The notes beneath the pieces were generated by a model. The model was not told the DNA's origin and made no database searches. It saw only the letters and a list, made by a program, of their open reading frames with translations. Shown here piece by piece: positions 16,675 through 25,582 of a stretch of 64,000 bases of DNA (the stretch's first letter is position 1; the number at the start of each line of letters is the position of its first letter). The translations under genes were made by a program, and so were the position numbers. The DNA lies in assembly GCA_964575335.1 (NCBI GenBank), contig CAZNPU010000001.1, positions 62,001-126,000 on the forward strand. Direction: 5' to 3'. The stretch is from CAZNPU01 sp964575335. GTDB taxonomy: Bacteria > Planctomycetota > Phycisphaerae > Phycisphaerales > SM1A02.

Positions 16675-17322
16675 TTATCGCCGTCGACGTCTCGCAGCCA
16701 GCGTGCTGCACAGCAGCACGGCGAGGCCGGCGGGCGATGGAATGGCGGTCGCGCGCACCATCCAGTTGCCGGGCACAGCGTTGTTCTGCATGTTCAGGTA
16801 GATCAGTGATCCGCCAAGGTTGTTCAGATCAACGCTCGGACCCGCGGAGATCCACGACTGGCCGGTGACGGTCTGCGGATCGAGGCGGCCGGGGCGGTCG
16901 CCAACCACGATGTCCATCATTGCCGCCACGAAAAAGCCGCCGGTGACCTGGGTGGGCGTGATGGCGAAGTCGATGAACACATTGCTTTGCGGCAGGTCGG
17001 TCAGGCCCGTGGTCTGCGTGAGCAGCGTCGCGTTGTTCGGGTTGCCATCGTTGTCGGGATCGTCAAAAAGCAGCAGCGTCACTTCGCGGCCAATCGCAAT
17101 GTTGCCGAAGGCAACCGAGATCGTTGTGATGATGTCGCGGCCGGACTCGGCGTAGAAGTAGTTGCCCCACAGCATCTGACCGTCGATGGCCGGGCCGACG
17201 TTCACGCTTCCGGTGCCGTCGTCAGCAACATATTCAAAGCTCGCAGCAGCGGGTGAAGCAGCAGTCAAGAGCGCGAAGACGCCTGTTGCTGCGAAAACAG
17301 TCAGCGTTGAATTGATGCGCAT
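16675..17322 (-). CDS. Exported protein with PEP-CTERM-like C-terminal anchor
   Basis: A 215-residue secreted protein of unknown role. A signal peptide (STLTVFAATGVFALLTAASPAAA, cut near residue 25) is followed by a beta-rich body (SFEYVADDGTGSVNVGPAIDGQMLWGNYFY, ITTISVAFGNIAIGREVTLLLFDDPDNDGNPNNATLL). The end is IPSPAGLAVLLCSTLAA plus five arginines: a Pro-containing motif, a hydrophobic helix and a basic tail, the tripartite layout of PEP-CTERM-like sorting signals frequent in planctomycetes. The exosortase gene is not in the window. The ATG was chosen for its GGAGAGAGAG ribosome site; the much longer upstream frame is arginine/cysteine-rich and not convincing. Confidence 0.8.
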   Translation of the reverse strand: MRINSTLTVFAATGVFALLTAASPAAASFEYVADDGTGSVNVGPAIDGQMLWGNYFYAESGRDIITTISVAFGNIAIGREVTLLLFDDPDNDGNPNNATLLTQTTGLTDLPQSNVFIDFAITPTQVTGGFFVAAMMDIVVGDRPGRLDPQTVTGQSWISAGPSVDLNNLGGSLIYLNMQNNAVPGNWMVRATAIPSPAGLAVLLCSTLAARRRRR

Positions 17323-17678
17323 TCTCTCTCTCCTGTGTGTTATGGAAACCAGCAGTGCTCTTCGCATGCATGCTGCGAGGTCAGGTCGGCGGTTCCTGTG
17401 CCCGCAGCAGCAGCAGCAGCACGGACAGGGGCAGTCTCGCCTATTCCAACGCTGTTGTCCACCTTGGCATCGTGGAAGAAGAGCGTTCCCCTCACGGCAT
17501 CCAGGCTCGTGCAACTTGATGGATGAGGGCAGCGTATCCATCAGATGGCGGTTTTTGAGGCCGCCCGCAGGCCCGGCGGCAGAATCGAGGCGGGAATTTC
17601 TGTAGCGCCGGAATGCCTTAGTCAATCGATTGATTAATATGAACCGCTTCGGCCAGCAGATATAGCTCAGCAGACTCA
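17323..17678. other. Divergent intergenic region with palindrome and CAG run
   Basis: The region lies between the PEP-CTERM-like gene (minus) and the HTH-less TetR/RND operon (plus). It contains about five tandem CAG units at 17403-17418 and the palindrome listed separately. I found no HTH-encoding frame here, although a complete TetR of this type would need one upstream of its ligand domain. Confidence 0.5.
17618..17637. promoter_or_regulatory. Candidate TetR-type operator upstream of the RND operon
   Basis: TTAGTCAATCGATTGATTAA is a 20-bp palindrome with one mismatched pair; the inner 12 bp (TCAATCGATTGA) are perfect. Size and symmetry fit a TetR-family site, 41 bp before the first operon gene. 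A -10-like TAATAT overlaps its right edge. Confidence 0.6.
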
Positions 17679-18209
17679 ATGCCGGACAGTAGCCGAACAA
17701 TTCGAGCGGTTTTGCTGAACGTAGCAGCGTTGGCGCGGCTCATTCGCCGATTTTGCGCGAACGTGCCGGTTAGCCCGGGCGGCAGCGCCTGCTTTGGTTT
17801 TTTGCTGTGTCAAGCTGCGGAGCCAAGTGGAGCGATTGGCATGAGGGGGCGAGATCCCGTGCAACCGCATCGCCGAATCCTGGCTGAGGTTCTTCAAACG
17901 ATCCTGTCGGGCCTGTGCGCGCAGGCAGCATCCATGACAATTGCCCGAAGCATGTGGGGTCAGCTCGCCTATTTCATGGTGTTTCGGCCGTTTCCGGAGC
18001 GGTTTGACACAGACAATGTGAATCATCGTGATGCGCTTCCGGCAATTGCGGCTCACATTGTTGCGTTTTCCCTGCGAGGGATGGGATACGATGAAAGGTT
18101 CATCGAGCGGGCGCTGCAGGATGCGATGTCAGGCTCGAATGTATCACATGTGAAGAATGGATACGCCATTGAGAAAGCGATGGCTTTCTCTGAAGGGAGT
18201 TTGCTGTGA
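17679..18209 (+). CDS. TetR-family ligand-domain protein lacking the DNA-binding HTH
   Basis: A 176-residue product. Its body resembles the C-terminal domain of CecR/YbiH-type (DUF1956-like) TetR regulators: LARLIRRF, AEPSGAIGMRGRDPVQPHRRILAEVLQ, MTIARSMWGQLAYFMVFRP, ALPAIAAHIVAFSLRGMG. In normal members about 90 residues with the HTH precede this part. Here the frame opens shortly before it, and no HTH is encoded in any frame just upstream. The gene thus looks N-terminally truncated, by deletion or by frameshift and decay. Its stop overlaps the start of the RND adaptor gene as GTGA, the usual operon arrangement for a local regulator. It may be non-functional, or may still bind ligand or a partner. 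The chosen ATG is the first in frame; the first 30-40 residues look random. Confidence 0.65.
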   Translation: MPDSSRTIRAVLLNVAALARLIRRFCANVPVSPGGSACFGFLLCQAAEPSGAIGMRGRDPVQPHRRILAEVLQTILSGLCAQAASMTIARSMWGQLAYFMVFRPFPERFDTDNVNHRDALPAIAAHIVAFSLRGMGYDERFIERALQDAMSGSNVSHVKNGYAIEKAMAFSEGSLL

Positions 18210-19372
18210 AACCGTTCACGAGGCACGGTTGCTGTGGAAGCATAAGCGCGCTGATGGCCACGATGGCTGTTGCGCTGTATTCAGGAATCTGCCAGCCGGC
18301 GTTTGCACAGGCAGCTGCGCCTGCTGCGGTGCGCGTTGATACAGCGCGTGTGGAGACCGTCCAGGAGCAGCGGCTGGTGACGGGCGAATTGCGTCCGGTT
18401 CGTCGTGCGCAGGTGGCGGCTGAGGAAGCCGGCTCGGTGCAGGAGTTGCCGATCACTGAAGGCCAGGTCGTCAAGCAAGGCGATGTGCTGGCGCGGCTGG
18501 ACAGCACGCGGCTTACGCTTGAACTGCAGCAGCTTGAAGCTGAGGAGCAGGTCGCGCTGGCCACGCTCGATGAACGTCGGGCTGATGCACGCTGGCGCGA
18601 GCTTGATCTGGAGAACTATCGCACGCTCAGCCGAGGCGGCGCAACCAACGTCAAGGAACTATACGACGCTGAATCGCAGTATCGCATTGCAGAAGCGCGG
18701 GTGGCTGCAGCGGAGCGGCAGGTGCAGGTGATTCGTGCCCGCGCCGATTTACTTCGTCAGCGGCTGGAGGATATGACCGTTCGCGCGCCGTTTGATGGGG
18801 TGGTGGTAGCCAGGCACACTGATCTGGGCGAATGGCTCGCGCTGGGGTCGCCGGTGGCGGAACTGGTGTCGATCAATGAACTCGACGCCTGGCTTGATGT
18901 GCCGCAGGATTATGCTGACGCCATTCTCGGCCGGCGTCCGACCGTCACGATCACGATTGACGCAACCAAGCGCGTCATTGAATCAGACAACATCCGCATT
19001 GTGCCGCAGATCAGCCCCAATGCCCGCACCTTCTCGGTGGTTGTGCGTCTGGACAATGCTGACGGCCTGCTTGCGCCGGGCATGTCGCTGACGGCATGGG
19101 TGCCGACGGGCGATCTGGCTGAGCGCATGACCGTGCCGCGTGATGCGGTGGTGCGCAACGACACGGGCATGGTTGTGTATGTGGTTCGCAGCGCCTCACC
19201 GGACGGACCGGCTCTGGCGATGCCCACGGCTGTGCGCGTGCTGTTTGGCTGGGGGAAGCGTTTCGTCGTGCAGGCGGCTTCGCTGATGGACGGCGACATG
19301 GTCGTTGTCGAGGGCAATGAGCGATTGCCGCCCAACGCGCCGGTGTTGCCTATTCACGATGCTAAACAATAA
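18206..19372 (+). CDS. RND efflux periplasmic adaptor subunit (membrane fusion protein)
   Basis: A 388-residue HlyD/AcrA-type adaptor linking an RND pump to an outer-membrane channel. An N-terminal signal sequence ends near QPAFAQAA (about 35). The barrel-sandwich/lipoyl halves are AAEEAGSVQELPITEGQVVKQGDVLARLD and MTVRAPFDGVVVARHTDLGEWLALGSPVAELV, with a coiled-coil hairpin rich in E, R and A between them. A beta-barrel (LDAWLDVPQDYADAILGRRPTVTITID) and membrane-proximal domain (MTVPRDAVVRNDTGMVVYVV) follow. It starts with GTG overlapping the previous stop (GTGA), suggesting translational coupling. The transporter gene follows after about 130 bp. No outer-membrane factor gene adjoins, so a shared TolC-like channel is likely. 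Confidence 0.92.
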   Translation: MKPFTRHGCCGSISALMATMAVALYSGICQPAFAQAAAPAAVRVDTARVETVQEQRLVTGELRPVRRAQVAAEEAGSVQELPITEGQVVKQGDVLARLDSTRLTLELQQLEAEEQVALATLDERRADARWRELDLENYRTLSRGGATNVKELYDAESQYRIAEARVAAAERQVQVIRARADLLRQRLEDMTVRAPFDGVVVARHTDLGEWLALGSPVAELVSINELDAWLDVPQDYADAILGRRPTVTITIDATKRVIESDNIRIVPQISPNARTFSVVVRLDNADGLLAPGMSLTAWVPTGDLAERMTVPRDAVVRNDTGMVVYVVRSASPDGPALAMPTAVRVLFGWGKRFVVQAASLMDGDMVVVEGNERLPPNAPVLPIHDAKQ

Positions 19373-19504
19373 ACGCTGGCGTTTTCGCGAAATCTCAGTG
19401 GCAATTGGTCGCCAACGCTGTATGTCCGACATTCTTCACGAATCCATGCCAACCGATGCTGCATCCTCTTGCCATCCGTTCACGAACACTGGAGCTTGCT
19501 TGAT

Positions 19505-22500
19505 ATGAATCTCATTCGGGGCGCCATTGCACAGCCGGTTACGGTTACGGTTGCTGTGATTCTGACGATCATGGCGGGCCTGATCGCGATTACGCGCATT
19601 CCCATTCAGCTCACTCCCACCATAGAAGACACCATCATCTCGGTGACCACCAGATGGGAAGGCGCCAGCCCGTACGAGATTGAACAGGACATCATCGACA
19701 AGCAGGAGGAAAAGCTGCAGGGCCTGACCAACCTGCGTTCGATGACCAGCACGAGCATGCAGGGCGAGGGGCAGATTCGCCTTGAATTCAACGTCGGCAC
19801 GTCAAAGGCCGAGGCGTTGCGCGAAGTCAGCGACAAGCTGCGCGAGGTGGATTCATATCCGCTGAACGCCAAGCAGCCGGTCGTGCGGGCATCAGATCCC
19901 GAAAACCGCGATTACATCGCGTGGATTGTGTTTGAAACGACCGATCCTGACTTCGACATCCGCACACTTCAGGATTTTGCGGAAAACCGAATCAAGCCGG
20001 TGCTGGAGCGCGTGCCGGGGGTGAGCGAAATCAACGTGCTGGGCGGGCGCGAGCGCGAAGCGCAGATTCGGTTCGACCCGGTGCGGCTGGCGCAGCGAGG
20101 CGTCAGCCCGGCGGATCTGGTCAACGCAATTCAACGCGCCAACCGCGATATATCCGCAGGCGAACTTGACGATGCCAAGGTGGCTGTCCGGGTGCGCACC
20201 ATCAGCCAGTATGAATCGGTTGAGGATGTCGAGCAGACAATCGTCAAGCACACGCCGACCGGCCCTGTGCTGATTCGCGACGTGGCGGAAGTCGTGGAAG
20301 CCTACAAGGAGCCTATTTCATTTGTGCGGTCGCGCGGCCAGCCCGTCATCGCCATCAACGCCCAGCGTGAAGTCGGCTCCAACGTGATGCAGGTGATGGA
20401 CGGCCTGAAGCAGGCCATCGCCAGACTCAACATGCCGGGGGGCTTGCTCGAATCCGAAGCCAGGCGGCTCAATCTCAACGGCACGCTCACGCTGCGGCAG
20501 GTGTTCGATCAGACCATCTACATTCACGATGCGCTTGCTCTGGTGCGCGACAACATCTGGATGGGCGGATCGCTGGCGATCATTGTGCTTCTGCTGTTTT
20601 TGCGCTCCATTCGCTCGGTGATCGTCATCTCGCTGGCGATCCCCATTTCGGTTGTGGGCGCAATTGTGGCGATGGTGGTGCTCGGCCGAACTATCAACGT
20701 CATCAGCCTTGCGGGCATGGCGTTTGCGGTGGGCATGGTGGTGGACAACGCCATTGTGGTGCTTGAAAACATATTCCGGCATCTGGAAATGGGGAAGCGG
20801 CCGGCCCAGGCGGCATTTGACGCGGCGCGCGAAGTGTGGGGCGCGGTGCTGGCGTCCACGCTGACGACCCTTGTGGTGTTTGTTCCGATTCTGCTGGTGG
20901 AGGAAGAGGCAGGGCAGTTGTTTCGCGACATCGCTCTGGCGATCTGCGCAGCAATCGCGCTGAGCCTGATCGTTTCAATTACGGTGGTGCCTTCCGCAGC
21001 GGCGCGCGTGCTCAAGTCGATTCCCAGCCGCCAGCCGGCGGAGAAGCAGCCGATTGATTCGAAGAATCGCAGCGCCGGGCGCGCGATCATCAACGTGCTG
21101 CTCCTGCCATGGCGAATCATTCGCAGCATCGGCGCAACGCTGGGCCGCATTCCCGCAGCGCTCGCATGGTCGATTTACGCGCTTTGCGGCAGCGTCGGAG
21201 CGCGCGTGGCGGTCGTGCTGATCATGACAGCGATCTCGCTGTTTGGCACCTATTGGCTCCTGCCGCCGTCGGATTACCTGCCCACGGGAAACCGCAATCT
21301 TATTTTCGGTTTGATGATTCCGCCGCCGGGCTACAGCCTCGATCAGCAGGCAGTGCTGGCCAACCGCGTGGAGCAGACGATTCGGCCATTTTGGGAAGCA
21401 GGTGCATTGCAACCCGGCACGCCTGAATATGAACAGGCTGTCGCCAATCTGCCACAGATCCCCACCTTTGACTATCGACGCATGGCGCCGGGCGATCCGG
21501 TCACGCCGCCGCCGATTGACAACTACTTCTTTGTCGCGCGTCCCGGCGCGATGTTCCACGGCGCAATCAGCACCGATCCGACGCGTGTGGTGGATGTGCA
21601 GCCATTGCTGACGTATGCGACGCGGCCGGAAGTGGCGCCGGGCGTGTTGGCGTTTGCGCGACAGGTGCCGCTGTTTCGATTGGGCGGTTCGTCCGGCTCG
21701 GCGGTGAAGATCGATTTCTCCGGCGTGAATTTGGACAAGGTGACTGCCGCTGCCGGCGCTGCCTATGGGCAGTTGGTGCAGAAGTACGGCGCATTCACCG
21801 TACAGCCTGTGCCGAGCAATTTTGATATCCCCGGCCCGGAACTTCAGGTGATCCCCAACCGCGTGCGTCTGGCGGAAGTGGGCATGACGCCGGTTGATTT
21901 GGGGCTGGCCGTGCAGGCGGGCGGCGATGGCGCGATCATCGGCGAATACCGCACCGGCAGTGAGACGATCGATTTGAAGCTCATTTCGCGGGATTCAATC
22001 GATCAGAAAGTGATTGCCGGCCTGGAAGACATGCCCATCGCCACCCCGTCTGGCCGTGTGGTGCCGCTGGGGAGTCTGGCTGAACTTCGCCGCGTGGGCA
22101 GTCCGCCGCAGATTACCCGCATCGCTCGCCAGCGATCGGTGACGCTCGAGTTTACGCCTCCAGCCTGGCTGGCGCTGGAACAGGCGGTTATGGAGATCGA
22201 TGCGATTCTTTCTGACTTGCGCAGTTCCGGGGCGATTCCGCCTGATGTTGAAACCGGCTACACCGGTTCAGCCAGCAAGCTCAAAGCGGTGCAGGAGGCG
22301 TTGCTTGGCGACGGGACAGCGCTGGGGCTGATAAGCAGTTCGCTGGTGCTGGCGCTGGTGGTGGTGTATTTGCTGATGTGCGTGCTGTTTCAGAGCTTTC
22401 TGCAGCCGTTCGTGATCATGTTCAGCGTTCCGCTGGCGACGCTGGGAGGATTTGCTGCGCTGTTTGCAGTGAATCGCTGGACCGAGGCCGACCCATACAT

Positions 22501-22957
22501 GCCGGTGCAGAAGCTGGATGTTTTGACGATGCTGGGGTTCATCATTTTGATCGGCATCGTGGTGAACAACGCGATTCTGCTTGTGCATCAGGCGTTGAAC
22601 TTCATGCACGGCACGGGTGATGTAGGAGGGGTGGACGGTCCGCTGCCAGCCCGTCGCGCGATTGCTGAATCGGTGCGTTCACGCGTCAGGCCGATCATGA
22701 TGAGTACGCTGACCAGTGTGCTGGCCATGTCGCCGCTGGTGTTGATGCCCGGTGCAGGCTCGGAGCTGTATCGCGGCCTTGGCGCAGTGGTGCTTGGCGG
22801 TTTGCTGGTGTCAGCGATTTTCACGCTGGTTCTGGTGCCGCTGCTCTGGAGCCTGGTGATGGATATTCGCGCGGGAGTGATTCGGGTGTGGGCGAGCGAG
22901 CCATCGTCAGGCAGTGGTGCGATGATTGCAGGCGTGCCGCGGAGTCCGGAATCGTAA
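19505..22957 (+). CDS. RND-family efflux transporter permease (AcrB/MexB-like, HAE1 type)
   Basis: An 1150-residue proton-driven inner-membrane pump. MNLIRGAIAQPVTVTVAVILTIMAGLIAITRIPIQLTPTIE is the expected first helix and the start of periplasmic loop 1. Helices 2-6 include GGSLAIIVLLLFLRSIRSVIVISLAIPISVVGA and FAVGMVVDNAIVVLENIFRHLEMGK, where the paired acidic region of TM4 is represented by a single D in VGMVVDNAIVV. The second half repeats the layout, ending FIILIGIVVNNAILLVHQALNF and RPIMMSTLTSVLAMSPLVLMPGAGSELYRGLGAVVLGGLLVS. Substrates (drug, metal, solvent or lipid) cannot be assigned. I used the ATG directly before the first helix; a longer frame adds 12 residues. It forms an operon with the adaptor and the truncated TetR. 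Confidence 0.93.
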   Translation: MNLIRGAIAQPVTVTVAVILTIMAGLIAITRIPIQLTPTIEDTIISVTTRWEGASPYEIEQDIIDKQEEKLQGLTNLRSMTSTSMQGEGQIRLEFNVGTSKAEALREVSDKLREVDSYPLNAKQPVVRASDPENRDYIAWIVFETTDPDFDIRTLQDFAENRIKPVLERVPGVSEINVLGGREREAQIRFDPVRLAQRGVSPADLVNAIQRANRDISAGELDDAKVAVRVRTISQYESVEDVEQTIVKHTPTGPVLIRDVAEVVEAYKEPISFVRSRGQPVIAINAQREVGSNVMQVMDGLKQAIARLNMPGGLLESEARRLNLNGTLTLRQVFDQTIYIHDALALVRDNIWMGGSLAIIVLLLFLRSIRSVIVISLAIPISVVGAIVAMVVLGRTINVISLAGMAFAVGMVVDNAIVVLENIFRHLEMGKRPAQAAFDAAREVWGAVLASTLTTLVVFVPILLVEEEAGQLFRDIALAICAAIALSLIVSITVVPSAAARVLKSIPSRQPAEKQPIDSKNRSAGRAIINVLLLPWRIIRSIGATLGRIPAALAWSIYALCGSVGARVAVVLIMTAISLFGTYWLLPPSDYLPTGNRNLIFGLMIPPPGYSLDQQAVLANRVEQTIRPFWEAGALQPGTPEYEQAVANLPQIPTFDYRRMAPGDPVTPPPIDNYFFVARPGAMFHGAISTDPTRVVDVQPLLTYATRPEVAPGVLAFARQVPLFRLGGSSGSAVKIDFSGVNLDKVTAAAGAAYGQLVQKYGAFTVQPVPSNFDIPGPELQVIPNRVRLAEVGMTPVDLGLAVQAGGDGAIIGEYRTGSETIDLKLISRDSIDQKVIAGLEDMPIATPSGRVVPLGSLAELRRVGSPPQITRIARQRSVTLEFTPPAWLALEQAVMEIDAILSDLRSSGAIPPDVETGYTGSASKLKAVQEALLGDGTALGLISSSLVLALVVVYLLMCVLFQSFLQPFVIMFSVPLATLGGFAALFAVNRWTEADPYMPVQKLDVLTMLGFIILIGIVVNNAILLVHQALNFMHGTGDVGGVDGPLPARRAIAESVRSRVRPIMMSTLTSVLAMSPLVLMPGAGSELYRGLGAVVLGGLLVSAIFTLVLVPLLWSLVMDIRAGVIRVWASEPSSGSGAMIAGVPRSPES

Positions 22958-23375
22958 AAACGCTCGCAAAGAAAGTGAGCGTGCAAGGGCAGCCATAGCC
23001 GCGAAACGCCGCTTTCAGGCCAGGAAACGCACGTTGTGCAACCGGCAGCGTTCATCGAGCCGCTGAAGATCGAGTGAGCGCTTGATGTGTTGTGCGCATG
23101 CGCTGTGCGCTGAAAGCCGGCAACTGAGCGCTCGCTGCTGGCTATGAGAATGCGATCGCCCGCTGTTTTGGATGGGTGGCAGGGGAGAGTTGGGGAAAAG
23201 CTAAAGTGAAGCGAAGGCTGAAAGAATCGCAGTTGTGACGGAAAAGCCTTGACGCGGGCATTGAGTTGGCGGATTCTAAGTTGATTGGCTCTGCACGATC
23301 GCAGCGTTAGGGCGTAGGGCCGAAAATGGGCGTGCGATTGTCAGAACTGTTGTATGGAATGGAGGAAGCAGGACC
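22958..23375. other. Intergenic region upstream of the FG-GAP/dockerin gene
   Basis: No supportable gene. A possible promoter is TTGACG at 23249-23254 followed by GATTCT at a 17-bp spacing, which would give a leader of about 100 nt. A hairpin at 22960-22982 (ACGCTC/GAGCGT) has its T tract on the wrong strand for the RND gene. Confidence 0.4.
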
Positions 23376-24836
23376 ATGAAGCTGTCGTTTGCTGTTGCAC
23401 ATGCGTGTGCCGGGGCGGTGGTGTGGATGTTTATCGCATCCCCCGCTGCAGCGCAGCGTTGCGTCGAGGTTTCTTCGGATGGCAGGACCACAACTCACCT
23501 TTGTGATGATGACGCGGGCCGGCCGGGCGGCGTCGTGACGGTGCGCAGCGCCGGCGTGCCGTTTGGAGCCGAGCCGGATTGGGTCAATACGCAGCGGCGT
23601 CCCGTGGCGGCGGTGCGGGTGGCCGACGTGAACGCTGACGGGTACAACGACCTGATCGCTGCGTGCTTTCAGGCCAACAGCTTTCCGCCCTATGACGATT
23701 GGCGCAACATGATCTACTTCGGATCGGCTGATGGACTGGAAACCGAGCCGTCGTGGATTTCAACCGATCAGGTGCATTCCGGCGACATTGCCGTGGCGGA
23801 TTTCAACAAGGACGGCTATGTCGATCTTTTCTTCGCCAACGGCGGATTTGCACACTCGCCATCGGTGATTTACTGGGGCGGACCCAACGGCCCCAGCACT
23901 TCGCCCGGATGGTTCTCCGCCACGCCGCAAACGACTTGGGCGCTCGCAGCCGTGGCGATTGACTTCGATCACGACGGCGACATCGACATCATCACCTCAA
24001 ATCAAAGCGGCATTACAGGTGACAATTACAGACCGATGTACCTGTTCCGCAATGTCAACGGCACACTTGAAGCCACGCCGAGCTGGCAGTCGTCTGATGC
24101 CATGATCGCCAACGGCGTTGCAGTGGGCGATCTTGACGGTGACGGATGGGAAGACATCGCCATTGCCAAATGGGTCAACTTTCAGTCTGGCGTGTACAAG
24201 AACAACAACGGCACGCCAAGCTCGCTGCCGGTTTGGAACAGCGGCTTGACCTCCGGGGCACGCGGCGCTGCGATCGGCGATGTCAACTCCGACGGCCTGC
24301 TCGATCTGGTCTTTGGATACGATCCCACGCGCTTGTACATCAACGATGGCAATGGCGGCTTTGTGCATACCTGGACCGCCAACCCGCCGTTCAATGGCGT
24401 TCAGGAGCTGATGCTTGTTGATGTGGACGGCGACGGCGATTTGGATCTTATTGAGACACACTTCTCCGACGGCCGCACGCATATATATCTCAACAACAAC
24501 GGCACGCTTAGCACCACGCCCGACTGGACCTATGACTCGCCGCGGGTAAGCAATGCGGTTTACTTTGGCGATCTGAACAACGATGGTTGTCCGGATTTGG
24601 TGATCGGCTATTCCGGCGAACCGTCAATCGTCGTGTTCTACGCCGAGTGCGCCTCAACCAGCCCCTGTCAGGGCGATATTGATAGCTCCGGTACGGTGGA
24701 TGTGAATGACCTGCTTGCGGTCATCAGCGACTGGGGATGCAGCGGCGCAAGCTGCCAGGGCGACGTGACCGGCGATGACGTGGTGGGCGTTGACGATCTG
24801 CTTGCAGTAATCGCTGCATGGGGCGCATGCCCGTGA
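23376..24836 (+). CDS. Secreted FG-GAP/VCBS-repeat protein with tandem dockerin-like C-terminus
   Basis: A 486-residue exported protein. A signal peptide (AVAHACAGAVVWMFIASPAAAQ) is followed by about six FG-GAP/VCBS repeats forming a beta-propeller with calcium-binding loops: VADVNADGYNDLIA, VADFNKDGYVDLFFA, DFDHDGDIDIITS, VGDLDGDGWEDIAIA, IGDVNSDGLLDLVFG, VDVDGDGDLDLIETH and FGDLNNDGCPDLVIG. The last 60 residues are two dockerin-like units, CQGDIDSSGTVDVNDLLAVISDWG and CQGDVTGDDVVGVDDLLAVIAAWG, each with a Ca-loop-plus-helix pattern and a cysteine at the front. This double unit is a frequent terminus of Phycisphaerae secreted proteins. No cohesin partner is in the window, so its role (surface attachment or sorting) is inferred. 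GGAGGAAG precedes the ATG. Confidence 0.92.
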   Translation: MKLSFAVAHACAGAVVWMFIASPAAAQRCVEVSSDGRTTTHLCDDDAGRPGGVVTVRSAGVPFGAEPDWVNTQRRPVAAVRVADVNADGYNDLIAACFQANSFPPYDDWRNMIYFGSADGLETEPSWISTDQVHSGDIAVADFNKDGYVDLFFANGGFAHSPSVIYWGGPNGPSTSPGWFSATPQTTWALAAVAIDFDHDGDIDIITSNQSGITGDNYRPMYLFRNVNGTLEATPSWQSSDAMIANGVAVGDLDGDGWEDIAIAKWVNFQSGVYKNNNGTPSSLPVWNSGLTSGARGAAIGDVNSDGLLDLVFGYDPTRLYINDGNGGFVHTWTANPPFNGVQELMLVDVDGDGDLDLIETHFSDGRTHIYLNNNGTLSTTPDWTYDSPRVSNAVYFGDLNNDGCPDLVIGYSGEPSIVVFYAECASTSPCQGDIDSSGTVDVNDLLAVISDWGCSGASCQGDVTGDDVVGVDDLLAVIAAWGACP

Positions 24837-24904
24837 TCCTGTCTCTGCGATAACCTGCGCTTACGATTGCAGGACAGAATAATGTTGCGAACATAAAACC
24901 ACCG

Positions 24905-24940
24905 GCGGCGCAATGTCAGCATTGCGCCGCTGTTTTTATT
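24905..24940 (+). terminator. Rho-independent terminator of the FG-GAP/dockerin gene
   Basis: A perfect 11-bp stem GCGGCGCAATG / CATTGCGCCGC with a TCAG loop, followed by TGTTTTTATT. It lies 68 bp after the stop. Confidence 0.9.
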
Positions 24941-25067
24941 GATGGAACGTGCCTGTGCAGGAAAGTGATGCGACTGTTCGCTGCGCGATGTGCATCGATT
25001 GGCCGGTTCTTGCTGCAGCAAGCGGCGTTCTTTGCTTAAACCGCGCATCATGAATGTTCGCACGTTT

Positions 25068-25577
25068 TCAGATCGTTTCATCGAGATGGGAATGAAGCTT
25101 TGGCTGGGATTGTTGTAAGTGCGCTCCTGACGCGCATCGCCGCCAGAGCCAAAGCACAATCCACATCAGTACAATGTTGCGGAGAATTGCAGTCTGTGGC
25201 CCGATTTCGTATTGGCCAAACCACGACAACGCGCCGCCGCACCCGCAACTGGCAAAACCGCCGCTTATCACCATCAGCGTGAGCGCAGCCACAAATGCCA
25301 GCAGCATACCAAGCGAGGCAATCAGCGCACCACGAAGCAGCACCCTTGCGCCAAGCAGAAAAGCAAGAACAGATTCGATCAGAATAATCGCCACAGCAAT
25401 GGCCATGCCTGGCTGATAGGGCAGACCGGCGGCGCTGAGGATGCGCTCGCAAAGACGAGCAAATCCGTCAACATCCATTGCTTTGGTTATGGCGGAACCG
25501 GCAAAGAGAATCGCCAACGCCGCAAGCAACAGCGGCGCACTCCAGCGCGACAGCGCTGTGGGTTGGCTCAATGACAT
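25068..25577 (-). CDS. MauE/DoxX-like membrane protein
   Basis: A 169-residue protein with four hydrophobic segments: LLLAALAILFAGSAITKAMD, GMAIAVAIILIESVLAFLLGA, GALIASLGMLLAFVAALTLMV and LRNIVLMWIVLWLWRR. The opening FAGSAITKAMDVDGFA and the loop GGFASCGCGGALSWFG, with a CGCGG cluster, match the MauE branch of the DoxX-like superfamily. MauE supports maturation of disulfide-rich methylamine dehydrogenase in other bacteria, and relatives are thought to handle thiol/disulfide electrons. It is last in a three-gene set whose other members include a cysteine-rich secreted protein, which suggests oxidative folding or thiol redox. It starts 5 bp after the previous stop. Confidence 0.82.
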   Translation of the reverse strand: MSLSQPTALSRWSAPLLLAALAILFAGSAITKAMDVDGFARLCERILSAAGLPYQPGMAIAVAIILIESVLAFLLGARVLLRGALIASLGMLLAFVAALTLMVISGGFASCGCGGALSWFGQYEIGPQTAILRNIVLMWIVLWLWRRCASGAHLQQSQPKLHSHLDETI

Positions 25578-25582
25578 GCGCT

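Noticed and set aside
17403..17418. CAG trinucleotide run
   Set aside because: Only about five units in an intergenic gap; too short to call a repeat element.
22960..22982. Hairpin ACGCTC/GAGCGT after the RND gene
   Set aside because: The A/T tract precedes the stem on the plus strand, so it cannot be a terminator for the RND gene, and no minus-strand gene ends there.
25009..25022. Perfect 14-bp palindrome CTTGCTGCAGCAAG after the MauE-like gene
   Set aside because: No T tract for a terminator and no nearby promoter; kept only as a curiosity.
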